Source: TC-15 sp034437275 (GTDB lineage Bacteria > Chloroflexota > Anaerolineae > Aggregatilineales > Aggregatilineaceae). Taken from it: a DNA stretch of 64,000 nucleotides. The position numbers and the translations under genes are program-made. Location: NCBI GenBank assembly GCA_034437275.1, contig DAOTUD010000119.1, forward strand, positions 1-64,000. Reading direction: 5' to 3'. Below the pieces are notes generated by a model, which saw nothing but the letters and a program-made list of their open reading frames with translations, was not told the origin of the DNA and searched no databases. The number at the start of each line of letters is the position of its first letter. The stretch's first letter is position 1. Positions 1 to 9,092 of this stretch are shown here, one piece after another.

Positions 1-125
1 TCGGGTCTGATGCGGTGCCCCCTATTTTACCCCATTTCGGCCAGTTCGTGTTGACATTTTCGCCTGAAATCGGCATCCGCCTGAGCACAAATGTCAGCGC
101 GGCCTAACCTTTTTTCAGGAGACTC

Positions 126-155
126 TTGACATGGTTTGGAAAAAACTTATATAAT
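126..155 (+). promoter_or_regulatory. sigma-70-type promoter of lacI-type gene
   Basis: TTGACA at 126-131 and TATAAT at 150-155 are separated by 18 bp, an almost perfect housekeeping promoter. It lies 30 bp upstream of the regulator gene that starts at 186. The expected transcription start falls inside the CG-centred operator-like sequence just downstream. Confidence 0.8.
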
Positions 156-158
156 TAA

Positions 159-172
159 TGCAAACGATTTAA
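159..172. promoter_or_regulatory. LacI-family operator (probable autoregulation)
   Basis: TGCAAACGATTTAA fits the CG-centred LacI-family pattern TGnAAnCGnTTnCA at most fixed positions. It sits directly downstream of the -10 box, where a bound repressor would block transcription. Autoregulation is inference. The same core AACGATT occurs twice upstream of the second lacI-type gene near 18350. Confidence 0.55.
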
Positions 173-185
173 TGAGAGAAATTTT

Positions 186-1217
186 ATGTCCCCAAAGAAC
201 CGCGTGACAATCACTGATGTCGCTGAGGCAGCCGGGGTTTCCCCAGGCACCGTCTCCAGAGTCCTCAATAATCGAACTGGCGTCAAAATTAGCGATGAGA
301 CACAAGAACAAGTGCGTCGCGCGGTCAAAAAGCTGGGCTACCATCCCAATCTTTTTGCTTCTGCTTTACGCACCCAGCGTACTGGCGTCATTGGTGCGAT
401 TGTGCGTGACATAAACGATCCGTTTCTCAGTCTTATGGCTCGTGAACTGCAAAAAGCTGCTCACACTGAAGGATTGGAGTTGCTCCTGGGGCACGCAGAA
501 TATGACCCGGAAATCGCAAGCCGTCAGCTGAACGTCATGCGCAACTGGTTCGATGGACTTCTTATCATCGGTGATATGTTGGGATATCAGGCTGCCATCA
601 GCAAACTTGATCAAGATGATATACCTTCCGTCGCGTTGGCTAACGGACAAAATCAACCCGGTTCTAAACCTTTGATCAGCATTGATGACGCTCATGGAAC
701 CCAACTCGGAGTTGACTATCTTTTTCGTTTAGGGCATCGCCGCATCGCCTTTATGGGAAATACCAATTACGCAGGTATCCGGCAAAGATGGAACGCGTTC
801 AAGCAATGCGTCGAGGAGAAATCACTCTTCTGGACAGAGGAATACTTTCAGCTGTGCCAAAACAATCGCCAAGCTGCGGTTGACTCGATTGGGAAGCTTC
901 TCAATTTATCTGATCCCCCAACTGCGGTCTTCTGCATGACGGATTTGATGGCGTTTGGTGCCATCAGTGGTGCATGGCAAATGGGTTGGCGTATACCTGA
1001 AACCATTTCAATTCTGGGTTTTGATGATATCGAAGAAGCTACAACTGCCTACCCAGCACTGTCAACGATCCGCCAGCCAGTGAAACAAATGGCATCTCAA
1101 GCGCTGGACTTGCTGCTGAAACTAATCGATGGTGCGCCCACAGAGAGCGCCCAACTGCCGAGTATCGTCCAGCCAGAACTAATTATCCGGCGCTCGTGTG
1201 CCCCACCTGTAGGGTAA
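186..1217 (+). CDS. LacI-family transcriptional regulator
   Basis: This is a 343-aa sugar-responsive DNA-binding repressor. The N-terminal helix-turn-helix (about residues 8-30, ITDVAEAAGVSPGTVSRVLN) and hinge helix (YHPNLFASALRTQRT) are typical of LacI/GalR. The rest is a periplasmic-binding-protein-like effector domain ending with the usual FDDIEEA and LSTIRQP motifs. It is the first gene of a + strand sugar cluster and is followed 203 bp later by a sugar-binding protein gene. A strong promoter and an operator-like site precede it, suggesting control of itself and possibly of the cluster. The ligand cannot be read from the sequence. Confidence 0.93.
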   Translation: MSPKNRVTITDVAEAAGVSPGTVSRVLNNRTGVKISDETQEQVRRAVKKLGYHPNLFASALRTQRTGVIGAIVRDINDPFLSLMARELQKAAHTEGLELLLGHAEYDPEIASRQLNVMRNWFDGLLIIGDMLGYQAAISKLDQDDIPSVALANGQNQPGSKPLISIDDAHGTQLGVDYLFRLGHRRIAFMGNTNYAGIRQRWNAFKQCVEEKSLFWTEEYFQLCQNNRQAAVDSIGKLLNLSDPPTAVFCMTDLMAFGAISGAWQMGWRIPETISILGFDDIEEATTAYPALSTIRQPVKQMASQALDLLLKLIDGAPTESAQLPSIVQPELIIRRSCAPPVG

Positions 1218-1420
1218 GCTTTCAGTCCCATCACTTGGCTCATCGGTTTCGTGATCTCTCGATCCCCGAAGGAGGAAGTGCATATGGCATAACAAAAAAG
1301 CAAGTTTAGAGGTGTGGTCTTGGCTTTAGTCCGCACGCTGTCCGATATATCCTGTCATCTGTTGGCTTAGTAAACAAATTAAACAAATACTCACAAGACG
1401 ATTTAAGGAGCATTCACACC

Positions 1421-2674
1421 ATGAAGAAGCGCACCAGATTGCTATCGATATTGCTGATTCTCTGCCTTTTTGTTGTTCTGGTCGGACCAGGCCTCAGGGT
1501 CAGCAAAGCCCAGGAAGCAGTATCCATTGAAATGTGGCACTTCGCCGCGAACAAGGAACCTATCTACATCGATCAATGGATTCCTGCTTACGAGGAAGTG
1601 GCCCCCAACGTTACGATCACGACCAACTTGATCCCCAAAGATGCCTATAACCAAACCCTTGCGTCAGCCCTGATCGCAGGCGAAGCCCCTGCGCTCATTC
1701 ATGGTCTGCCGCTCGGTGAGCCGTTGCAGTTTTGGGACAATGATCAAATCGTTGATCTCACCCCGCATATGGACGACGAATGGAAGGAGGCACTGTACGG
1801 CAGTTCATTGGACTATCTGACCATTGATGATCGTGTGCTCAGCATGTCTTTTGCCACGAATAATGTACAGGTCTTCTATAACAAGTCGCGCTTTGAAGAA
1901 CTAGGCATCGAAGTGCCGATCTTGACTATGCAGGAAATGCGTGCTGCCGTTGAGACGCTGCGGGATAACGGCTATGGCGGCGCCTTATATTGGGCGCAAG
2001 CGAATGACCATGCCCCCACATTGTTCTTCAATTGGGCGCAGATGATCTACCCTGAGGAGTTCGAAGCTGCCGATCGTGGCGACGGCAGTTGGAACATTCC
2101 GGAATTCGTCAACTTAATGGCTGAGATTCACTCCTACAGCAACATCTGGTTGGAGGGTGTAGCCAGTCTGAGCCTGGACGAGTCTGCACAGCTATTCGCG
2201 TCCGGCGAAGCATCCATGTATGTCATTGGCAACTGGGCGATCAACCGTATCCTTGAAAATGAACCTGAATTCGAAATTGATACGTTCCCGATGCCGGCAC
2301 TAAACGAAGGAGCACGGCCTGCTGCATTCGGCAGCATGGCGGGAACCTGGATGGTATCCAGTCAAGTGTCCGAAGCTGAACAGCAAGCAGCAATAGACTT
2401 CCTGCGCTGGGTCACGCTGAATGGCCAGGGTGATCTTGTTCGGGTTATCGGCTTATGCCCCGCTGGGCCTGCCGGCGAAGAGGCCCTAGCAGATGCACAT
2501 CCGCTGGCGCAGTCGCTCTGTGATAATCAGGCGGATTCAGTGCCGCGGGACATTTTCGATCGTCCGGCGCGTGATGCCATGGCCAGCGCCATTCAGGGTA
2601 TGTTGGTCGGCCAGGCTTCTCCTGAAGATGTGATGCAAGCCGCACAACGCGCGAAAGAAAGAAGTCAACGTTAA
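1421..2674 (+). CDS. ABC transporter sugar-binding protein (family 1)
   Basis: This is a 417-aa extracellular solute-binding protein for carbohydrate import. A signal peptide is clear (KKR followed by a long hydrophobic stretch, cleavage near VSKAQ at about residue 31). The mature part has the typical start VSIEMWHFAANKEP and the family features FYNKSRFEELGI and GNWAINRI. AAGGAG at 1405-1410 precedes the ATG. Two permease genes follow, so it is the capture component of a MalEFG-like system. The 203 bp upstream hold no recognisable gene; an AAGGAGG followed by ATGGCATAA near 1269 is too short to count. A stem-loop follows the stop codon. The substrate is unknown. Confidence 0.92.
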   Translation: MKKRTRLLSILLILCLFVVLVGPGLRVSKAQEAVSIEMWHFAANKEPIYIDQWIPAYEEVAPNVTITTNLIPKDAYNQTLASALIAGEAPALIHGLPLGEPLQFWDNDQIVDLTPHMDDEWKEALYGSSLDYLTIDDRVLSMSFATNNVQVFYNKSRFEELGIEVPILTMQEMRAAVETLRDNGYGGALYWAQANDHAPTLFFNWAQMIYPEEFEAADRGDGSWNIPEFVNLMAEIHSYSNIWLEGVASLSLDESAQLFASGEASMYVIGNWAINRILENEPEFEIDTFPMPALNEGARPAAFGSMAGTWMVSSQVSEAEQQAAIDFLRWVTLNGQGDLVRVIGLCPAGPAGEEALADAHPLAQSLCDNQADSVPRDIFDRPARDAMASAIQGMLVGQASPEDVMQAAQRAKERSQR

Positions 2675-2692
2675 CTCCGTAAAGTGTAGTCT

Positions 2693-2725
2693 GGCGGTGG
2701 GCAGATTCTGTCCATCGCCTCTTTG
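2693..2725 (+). terminator. intercistronic stem-loop after binding-protein gene
   Basis: A 12-bp stem (2693-2704 with 2708-2719, two G.U wobbles in RNA, 3-nt loop) is followed by TCTTTG. It lies between the binding protein and permease genes. It probably acts as a partial terminator or mRNA 3'-end stabiliser that gives excess binding protein over permease. Comparable stem-loops follow the binding-protein genes of the other two transporters in this window. Confidence 0.6.
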
Positions 2726-2783
2726 TAAGGTTTTCAACCCAGGCGTACAACAACTCTAGATGTTGGAGTTGTGAGGGAATACT

Positions 2784-3707
2784 ATGTCAAACACATTGGC
2801 TCCCACAATGCCCCGCACTAGGTCCGGAGGCATGAAGTCGAAACTTTCTTCTTGGCTAACTGCATATGCTTTCCTTTTGCCCGCTCTGGCCCTGTTCGTA
2901 TTCTTTGAGCTGTACTCGCTACTCTACAATTTTTATATTGGTTTTCATGACTGGAATGGATTTGGCGAGCCTGAATACGTTGGGCTAGAGAACTACAGAT
3001 ATCTCGCTGAGGATGAGTTATTTCGCGAAGCCCTCGGACACAATGTGATTTTTATGATTGTGGCATTGGGTGTGATGGCGGTGTTCTCTTTGTTCCTGGC
3101 GCTTGTGCTGGACAGCGGCATGCCTGGCGCAGCGATGTTCCGGGCGCTTTTTTTCCTCCCGGTCATCATTCCAACCGTAGTCACTGGTCTTGCCTGGACA
3201 CGCGTGTATAGCACGCAAGGTGGTCTGCTTAACCAATGGTTGGAGACGTTTGGACTATCGAGCTGGCAGCAAGATTGGTTGGGAAACCCCGATACCGCCC
3301 TGCCCGCAATTCTAGTTGTTTGGGTCTGGCGACACTTAGGCTACGGTGTGGTGATGTTCAGTGCCGGGTTGTTAGGTATCCCCGATGATCTGAAGGATGC
3401 GGCTGCATTGGACGGCGCATCGCAGCGCCAGATCGTAACCTATATCATCATCCCCCTATTGCGTCCAATTGTTTTCATCGTGGCATTGTTGTTCACCATT
3501 TATGCATTCAAGGTGTTTACCCTGATCTTCATTATGACCGGTGGCGGACCATACGGTGCCACTGAGGTGATCAACACCTACTTATATGATAATGTATTTA
3601 CGTACTACGATCTCGGTCTCGGAAGTGCAATCGCCAATATCAGCATCCTGGTACTGATCGTGTTTGCCGCAATTCGTGGCTTCTTCACGCCAGACGTTGA
3701 GTATTAG
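2784..3707 (+). CDS. ABC sugar transporter permease (MalF-like)
   Basis: This 307-aa inner-membrane permease has about six predicted transmembrane segments. The cytoplasmic EAA loop that contacts the ATPase is visible near residue 205 (DDLKDAAALDGASQRQIVTY, ending in P-L-L-R-P). Family-typical GLENY follows the first extracytoplasmic stretch. The gene lies between the binding protein and the second permease and forms a heterodimeric channel with it. No ATPase gene is present in the cluster, so a shared MsiK/MalK-type ATPase elsewhere is inferred. Confidence 0.93.
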   Translation: MSNTLAPTMPRTRSGGMKSKLSSWLTAYAFLLPALALFVFFELYSLLYNFYIGFHDWNGFGEPEYVGLENYRYLAEDELFREALGHNVIFMIVALGVMAVFSLFLALVLDSGMPGAAMFRALFFLPVIIPTVVTGLAWTRVYSTQGGLLNQWLETFGLSSWQQDWLGNPDTALPAILVVWVWRHLGYGVVMFSAGLLGIPDDLKDAAALDGASQRQIVTYIIIPLLRPIVFIVALLFTIYAFKVFTLIFIMTGGGPYGATEVINTYLYDNVFTYYDLGLGSAIANISILVLIVFAAIRGFFTPDVEY

Positions 3708-3722
3708 CGAGGAGGCTTCATC

Positions 3723-4553
3723 ATGCGTTGGAAAGACATTCCTATCTTCATCAAAGTGCCGATCTATCTGCTGATGCTGTTCTTGGCGTTTATGACGCTG
3801 GCCCCTTTCATGTATTTCATTTCGCTGTCGCTGTCAACCTATGCGGACACATACGACATTTTCTTACTACCTAAGGGGCTTGAGTTAACTAACTATCAGA
3901 CAGCCTGGGAGCAAGTGAACCTTGGTGTTCATTATCGTAACAGCCTGTATGTAACAGCTTCCGCACTGCTGCTCAATCTTACTGTTGGCTCGATGGCGGC
4001 CTTTGCTATGGCGCGATTCAAGTTTCCCGCACGTGAGCCCATCTACTACATGTTTCTGGCCGGGTTGATTCTGTCCAGTGAAACAATGCTGATTCCGCTT
4101 TTCCTGAATGCCAAGGAATTCAATCTGCTGAATAAGGCGTGGACTCTGCCGATTATCTACGCGACGTTGGGCTTGCCATTCACCATGTTTGTGTTGCGCG
4201 CATTTTTTGAAACGATACCGAGTGACCTTTTAGATGCTGCAGCAATGGACGGATGTAACTCAGCTCAGACTTATTGGCACATAATGCTACCGTTGAGCCG
4301 TCAGTCACTCTTGACTGTTGCTCTGTTCCAATTCGTCTGGTACTGGGATGAATTTATCCTCGCCATCAGCTTGGTCACCGATAACAACCTGCGTACGTTG
4401 ACTGCCGGGCTATCGAAGTTGTATGGGGAGTATTTTATCGACTACCCGGTGCTAGCAGCCGCACTAGTCATGACAATTATCCCGGTAGTCCTCGTCTATC
4501 TACTGACGCAACGCCAGATGATTCGAGGTATGACGATGGGCGCGCTCAAGTAA
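3723..4553 (+). CDS. ABC sugar transporter permease (MalG-like)
   Basis: This is a 276-aa permease with six predicted membrane helices and the EAA loop SDLLDAAAMDGCNSAQTYWH near residues 165-184. Its short N-terminus and the position after the MalF-like gene (15 bp gap, GAGGAGG-type ribosome site) identify it as the MalG partner. It ends 143 bp before the next gene, and that gap is filled by a dispersed repeat. Confidence 0.93.
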   Translation: MRWKDIPIFIKVPIYLLMLFLAFMTLAPFMYFISLSLSTYADTYDIFLLPKGLELTNYQTAWEQVNLGVHYRNSLYVTASALLLNLTVGSMAAFAMARFKFPAREPIYYMFLAGLILSSETMLIPLFLNAKEFNLLNKAWTLPIIYATLGLPFTMFVLRAFFETIPSDLLDAAAMDGCNSAQTYWHIMLPLSRQSLLTVALFQFVWYWDEFILAISLVTDNNLRTLTAGLSKLYGEYFIDYPVLAAALVMTIIPVVLVYLLTQRQMIRGMTMGALK

Positions 4554-4667
4554 GTGGCCATTTGAGAAGTTTCTGCCAGGGTTTTTGGCCCTCATCCCCT
4601 AGCCCCTTCTCCCTCAGGGAGAGGGACCCGGCTCTGCCGGAAGGGAGAGGGCTTTTCAAACGGCCTC
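4554..4667. repeat. dispersed MITE-like repeat, copy 1
   Basis: This 114-bp segment is bounded by imperfect terminal inverted repeats: GTGGCCATTTGAGAAG at the left, and CTTTTCAAACGGCCTC at the right, whose complement is GAGGCCGTTTGAAAAG. The interior holds a C-rich hairpin (CTCCCTCAGGGAG). A second, longer copy lies at 12162-12313, and a related hairpin core at 24868-24918. It occupies the gap between the permease and isomerase genes and encodes nothing. Confidence 0.75.
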
Positions 4668-4695
4668 TAAGGTTAACGTTTGGGGGAGGTGGATT

Positions 4696-5589
4696 ATGGA
4701 ATACGGGTTCGTAACCAACTGTCTAGGGAAAACCACTATCGAAGAGGCGGCACGAGTTGCGATCGAGATAGGTTTCGATTGCCTGGAGGTTGGCCCGAGT
4801 GTACACCGCGACAGAGAGGCGCTCCGGGCTGTACAGCGCAACGCTGAAGTTCGCATACATTCGTTCATTTATGGTCGAAACTTTCTGTCCGCAGACGTTC
4901 AAGAGAGAGAGCAATTCCGAAGTGAACTATATCGTCTCCTAGATATCGCTGCTGATGTGGGCATTAATCAGATCACAACGTCTACCGGTGTCGTGCCATC
5001 CCTAGACCTGAGGGGAAATATAGCGGCTGCACTTGAGTTCTGGGGCTCGCTGTTAGACCAGGCCATGCAGGCGGACATCCGTATTGCGCTCGAGTTTTGC
5101 CCAACAGCCGGGAACTTTGCGCTGGGACCTTATGCATGGCGCCAGTTGCTAGCCGCGACTGCATCCTGGCCCAATTTTGGATTGAACTACGATCCGTCAC
5201 ATCTGTTATGGCAGTTTATCGAACCCTACCAACCAATTTCAGAATTCGCAGCACACATATTCAGCGTGCACGCCAAAGATACAGTTATCTGGCATGATCG
5301 TCTCGCTGAGCACGGTATTCTCACGCCTTACAAACGAACTGAAAAGATGGCGCATGGGCCCAGTGAGTCACGAGCGTTTTGGTGGGAATACAAACTGCCA
5401 GGTAATGGCAATCTGGATTGGATACGTTTCTTCCGAGAGCTTCATAACATCGACTACGATGGCGCCATCATCCTAGAACATGAAGCCGCAAACTATAGGG
5501 ATACGCCTGAGAACGTTATCGAGGGATTGCGAAGAGGCTTGAAACAGCTACGCTTCGCAACAGAGACGGCGCAGCAATCAGCCACATAG
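4696..5589 (+). CDS. sugar phosphate isomerase/epimerase (xylose-isomerase-like TIM barrel)
   Basis: This 297-aa cytosolic TIM-barrel protein belongs to the AP endonuclease family 2 fold, used by sugar and inositol isomerases and epimerases. Conserved metal- and substrate-site segments are visible: CLEVGPS, ALEFCP, NYDPSHL, SVHAKDT and ILEHE, giving the usual Glu/Asp/His/Glu metal set. GGGGGAGGTGG directly precedes the ATG. Neighbouring oxidoreductases of the Gfo/Idh/MocA type suggest a keto-sugar or cyclitol route, but the substrate is not deducible. Confidence 0.85.
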   Translation: MEYGFVTNCLGKTTIEEAARVAIEIGFDCLEVGPSVHRDREALRAVQRNAEVRIHSFIYGRNFLSADVQEREQFRSELYRLLDIAADVGINQITTSTGVVPSLDLRGNIAAALEFWGSLLDQAMQADIRIALEFCPTAGNFALGPYAWRQLLAATASWPNFGLNYDPSHLLWQFIEPYQPISEFAAHIFSVHAKDTVIWHDRLAEHGILTPYKRTEKMAHGPSESRAFWWEYKLPGNGNLDWIRFFRELHNIDYDGAIILEHEAANYRDTPENVIEGLRRGLKQLRFATETAQQSAT

Positions 5590-5613
5590 CATCGCGATCT
5601 AGCGTAACAGGCT

Positions 5614-7986
5614 ATGCCTCTGATTATGTACACAGAAGGGAATACGCAGGTGATGTTTGATGAGACACTGATTCATGAGAACGGATTTCGATTTAGCAGC
5701 CCGGAACCAGTCACTGATCAAACGGCCATGGAACCTGATGTAGCGCTTGATATAGACGGTACGCTGTGGGTCGTATGGTCTGAAAGACGCCGCTCGGGTG
5801 ACATCATTCGTCTACGGCGCTACGATGAACAGGGTGCCAGCCAAATTCTCGATTGTAGCACGGCACAGGGCGTGGAGTTTCAACCCGCAATCGTCATTCC
5901 AAATGTGGGTACGGTACAACTTGTCTGGGTTGCCTTTCGTGACGAGAGTTGGTGTCTTGCCACGCGGCAAATCTACGGCGACCAACTGGGTGACGAGCAG
6001 ATTCTGATTAGCCATCCAGAAGGACTATTTCACCCACGCATGGTCGCTGGAAATGATGGTGAATGCTGGCTTGTATTCGAACAGGTAGAACAGCAGTGCC
6101 CGCGCTTGATGGTGTGCCACACCGAAAATGGCGGATGGACTAAGCCGATTCCCGTACCAACCCCGGATGCTCCATGCTACCGGCCAAGCCTAACGGTTAG
6201 ACCGGATAACGGCATTTGGATGTCATATGACAGCTATTTCGACTCGCATTATCACGTTTTTCTACAACGATTAGATCAACCCTGCGAACCACTCGCTGTC
6301 ACCACCAATAGTTATCAAAATCTCCAATCATCGCTTGCCGCAGACCAAGAAGGCAATTTGTGGATTGCTTGGTCGAGCAATCAAAACGACGCATTTCGCG
6401 ATCGCTGGTGGTTGACGAAATGGACCTATTTGCGGCGGTTCAACGGAACAAGCTTTGATGATCCAGTTGGCGCGCGACCTGGTGTGGACATATATAACGA
6501 GGATTCATTCCAGGGATGGGAATTCCCGGAAGTCAGAGTAGATGCCGCCGGACGTGTCTGGGTGTTTGGACAATCCTCGCATACACTCTACGCGCAATAT
6601 TATGCTGGAAAGACTTGGTCTCCACTTTATACTATCGCGCCGAAGCACTGGGGTACGTGGAAGCCCCGCGTCCGTTCAGCGGGAAAAGAGACCATCTACT
6701 TGACGTCAATGGGTTTGGGCGGCGCGCACTTACAACAACTCAAAATAGATACAATCGTGCAGGCAACATCACTGGTGGTGAGCAATCCATCTGAACCACT
6801 ACCTGCATCCGTTCCTGCATCAGGGAACCGCGAGCAACCAGTCATCACCACGTCTGCCGGCGAAAAGCTGCAAATCTTCTTCGGCGACCTTCATGCGCAT
6901 TCAGTCTACAGCGATGCTGTAAACGATATCGATGAGTTCTATCATCGTTACCGCGATGCCTATGGATACGATTTTGCGTCGCTAACGGACCACGATTATC
7001 TGGACGGGATGGAACTGACATCATCCGAACTTAAGATGATGTGGAACCATAGCGATCGAATGACTGTGCCGGGGAAATTTGTCGCATTCTATGCATATGA
7101 ATGGACTTCACCCGCGATCGCCGAACATGCTGCTCCAGGCATTTCAGTCGGTGAAGGGCACCGGCATATCCTCTATCCGGATCAAAGCGGCCCATTAGTC
7201 AGCTATGGCGAAGAAACCGCAAATACCGGCAAGAGACTGCTCTCACGACTGAAGGGAACCGATGCGCTGGTCATACCCCATCATACTTCTTGGAGCGGCA
7301 CTGATTGGGAAGGGCATGATGAAGAACTGCAACGCCTGATCGAAGTGTGCTCGACTCATGGACGTTTTGAGTTTCCGGGCAACAAGCCCGTCGGATATCG
7401 GCGCGATCATATCCATCTTGGCCAATTTGTACTGGACGGATTAGCGCATGGGTTGAAGCTAGGATTTGTCGGCGGCAGTGACAGTCATGGGCTACGTTGG
7501 CACGCAACAGAACTTGAAGGGCGTGATAGCCATGTGCCACCGGGGACCCGCATAGGATGGAAACAGGATGCTTTTCGCACTGGCATGACGGCTATTTTTG
7601 CACCGGAGTTGACGCGCCAAGCGCTCTATGACGCACTCTACAACCGGCGTTGCTACGCGACATCGGGCGTTCCCATCGTGTTAGATTTCAGAATCAACGA
7701 CCAACTGATGGGAACCGAAATAGAAACAACCTCGCCCCCCCGCCTCACTGCAACTGTGACCGGTACAGCCCCCCTCCGAGCTATTGACATCGTGCGTTCA
7801 GGATATGTATTTGCGGGGCTGCAGTGCAACCCCGGCGAAGGCGTGACAGAACTATCATTTTCGCTTGACGACAAGATCATCATACCTGGGGAATCTCACT
7901 ATTATTATCTTCGTGTCACCCAGGAAGACGGCAACATGGCCTGGAGCAGTCCAATCTGGCTTCAATACAAGGAGAAAAGCACATGA
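5614..7986 (+). CDS. beta-propeller-PHP (CehA/McbA-type) metallohydrolase
   Basis: This is a 790-aa two-part protein. Residues ~20-390 contain repeated blade-like units with the pattern P-x-V/L-x-x-D-x-x-G-x-x-W-V-x-W, suggesting a beta-propeller. Residues ~420-720 are a PHP-type metal-dependent hydrolase: GDLHAHSVYSDA (from about 424), LTDHDYLDG, IPHHTSW and GGSDSHG supply the His/Asp metal ligands. CehA/McbA relatives hydrolyse ester or phosphoester bonds. No signal peptide is visible, so a cytosolic location is likely. The ATG at 5653 is a possible alternative start because the first ATG has no ribosome site. The gene overlaps the next by ATGA, so it is co-translated with the Gfo/Idh/MocA enzyme. 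Confidence 0.75.
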   Translation: MPLIMYTEGNTQVMFDETLIHENGFRFSSPEPVTDQTAMEPDVALDIDGTLWVVWSERRRSGDIIRLRRYDEQGASQILDCSTAQGVEFQPAIVIPNVGTVQLVWVAFRDESWCLATRQIYGDQLGDEQILISHPEGLFHPRMVAGNDGECWLVFEQVEQQCPRLMVCHTENGGWTKPIPVPTPDAPCYRPSLTVRPDNGIWMSYDSYFDSHYHVFLQRLDQPCEPLAVTTNSYQNLQSSLAADQEGNLWIAWSSNQNDAFRDRWWLTKWTYLRRFNGTSFDDPVGARPGVDIYNEDSFQGWEFPEVRVDAAGRVWVFGQSSHTLYAQYYAGKTWSPLYTIAPKHWGTWKPRVRSAGKETIYLTSMGLGGAHLQQLKIDTIVQATSLVVSNPSEPLPASVPASGNREQPVITTSAGEKLQIFFGDLHAHSVYSDAVNDIDEFYHRYRDAYGYDFASLTDHDYLDGMELTSSELKMMWNHSDRMTVPGKFVAFYAYEWTSPAIAEHAAPGISVGEGHRHILYPDQSGPLVSYGEETANTGKRLLSRLKGTDALVIPHHTSWSGTDWEGHDEELQRLIEVCSTHGRFEFPGNKPVGYRRDHIHLGQFVLDGLAHGLKLGFVGGSDSHGLRWHATELEGRDSHVPPGTRIGWKQDAFRTGMTAIFAPELTRQALYDALYNRRCYATSGVPIVLDFRINDQLMGTEIETTSPPRLTATVTGTAPLRAIDIVRSGYVFAGLQCNPGEGVTELSFSLDDKIIIPGESHYYYLRVTQEDGNMAWSSPIWLQYKEKST

Positions 7987-9035
7987 CCGATCCAAGATTT
8001 CGCGTCGGCTTGCTGGGATTTGGGAATGCGGGGCGATTCTTCCATGCGCCTTTGATCCAGGTGATTCCTGGTCTTGAATTAATTGCCGTCGTTACAACAC
8101 GCGCTGCAGTAAAACAACTGTATCCCGATATCGAGGTCCTTGACTCAGTTGAAGCCTTACTCGCCAAACCAGACGTCGATCTCGTCGTTGTAGCAACGCC
8201 TCACCAACAGCACGTCCCACACACACACATGGCGCTAGAGGCCGGTAAACATGTCGTGGTCGAGAAACCGTTGGCCGCAACCTCTGTGGGCGCGATGTCG
8301 CTGTTTGACCAGGCGAAAGCAGCGGATCGTATGTTGATCACTTACCATAATCGGCGGTGGGATGGGGATTTTCTCACCGTCAAGAAAGTGGTCGAATCTG
8401 GCGTGCTTGGTGAAATCTATTTTTACGAGGCTGAATGGAAACTCTATCTCCCTACCTTGCGCGGTGTGTGGCGCGAAAACCCTGAAGAGCTTGGCGGTAT
8501 GCTGTATGATCTTGGTCCACATCTAATTGACCAAGCGCTGATCTTGTTTGGCAAGCCCGAGAGCGTCTTCGCTCAAATCGAAACGCACCGACCTGGCGGT
8601 AAGGTAGACGATATGTTTCGGCTTCACATTAGGTTCGCCTCAGGAGTGAACGCAGTGTTAGGAACGGATGTCCTCACGCCATTGCCGGGGCCGCGGTTCC
8701 GGGTACGGGGCTTTTCTGGCACGTTTGAAAAATACGGTCTAGATCCGCAAGAGACTGCCTTGCGCGCGGGACAGTTGCCCGAAGGCGCTGTGTGGGGTGT
8801 CGAAGACTCATCCCACTGGGGACGTCTCTGGACCACAAATCTAGATGGGTTGTCCTTTGACGGGAACGTGCCGACGGTTGCTGGTGACTATCGCAAATTC
8901 TACGAAGCTGTTTACCAAGCTTTGTCAAGCGACCAAACCTCCCCGGTCGAACCCGAGACAGTGGTCCTGCAATTGCGTGTTATAGAAGCGGCACTGCGAT
9001 CGGCACGTACAAATACTGTGCAGAATCTGGATTAA
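7983..9035 (+). CDS. Gfo/Idh/MocA-family oxidoreductase
   Basis: This 350-aa NAD(P)-dependent sugar or cyclitol dehydrogenase has an N-terminal Rossmann fold (VGLLGFGNAGRFFHAPL, residues 8-24). The conserved EKP motif (VVEKPLAA, about residue 95) is followed by a C-terminal alpha/beta substrate domain with DLGPHLIDQAL, which contains the catalytic-type Asp/His. Its start overlaps the stop of the metallohydrolase gene by four bases, and AAGGAGAAAAGC precedes the ATG. It probably oxidises or reduces a sugar hydroxyl group in the same pathway. Confidence 0.92.
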   Translation: MTDPRFRVGLLGFGNAGRFFHAPLIQVIPGLELIAVVTTRAAVKQLYPDIEVLDSVEALLAKPDVDLVVVATPHQQHVPHTHMALEAGKHVVVEKPLAATSVGAMSLFDQAKAADRMLITYHNRRWDGDFLTVKKVVESGVLGEIYFYEAEWKLYLPTLRGVWRENPEELGGMLYDLGPHLIDQALILFGKPESVFAQIETHRPGGKVDDMFRLHIRFASGVNAVLGTDVLTPLPGPRFRVRGFSGTFEKYGLDPQETALRAGQLPEGAVWGVEDSSHWGRLWTTNLDGLSFDGNVPTVAGDYRKFYEAVYQALSSDQTSPVEPETVVLQLRVIEAALRSARTNTVQNLD

Positions 9036-9092
9036 ATCAGCTCGACGATTGCCAGCTGCCTCACAACTAATGCTATTGAAAGGTATGACAAA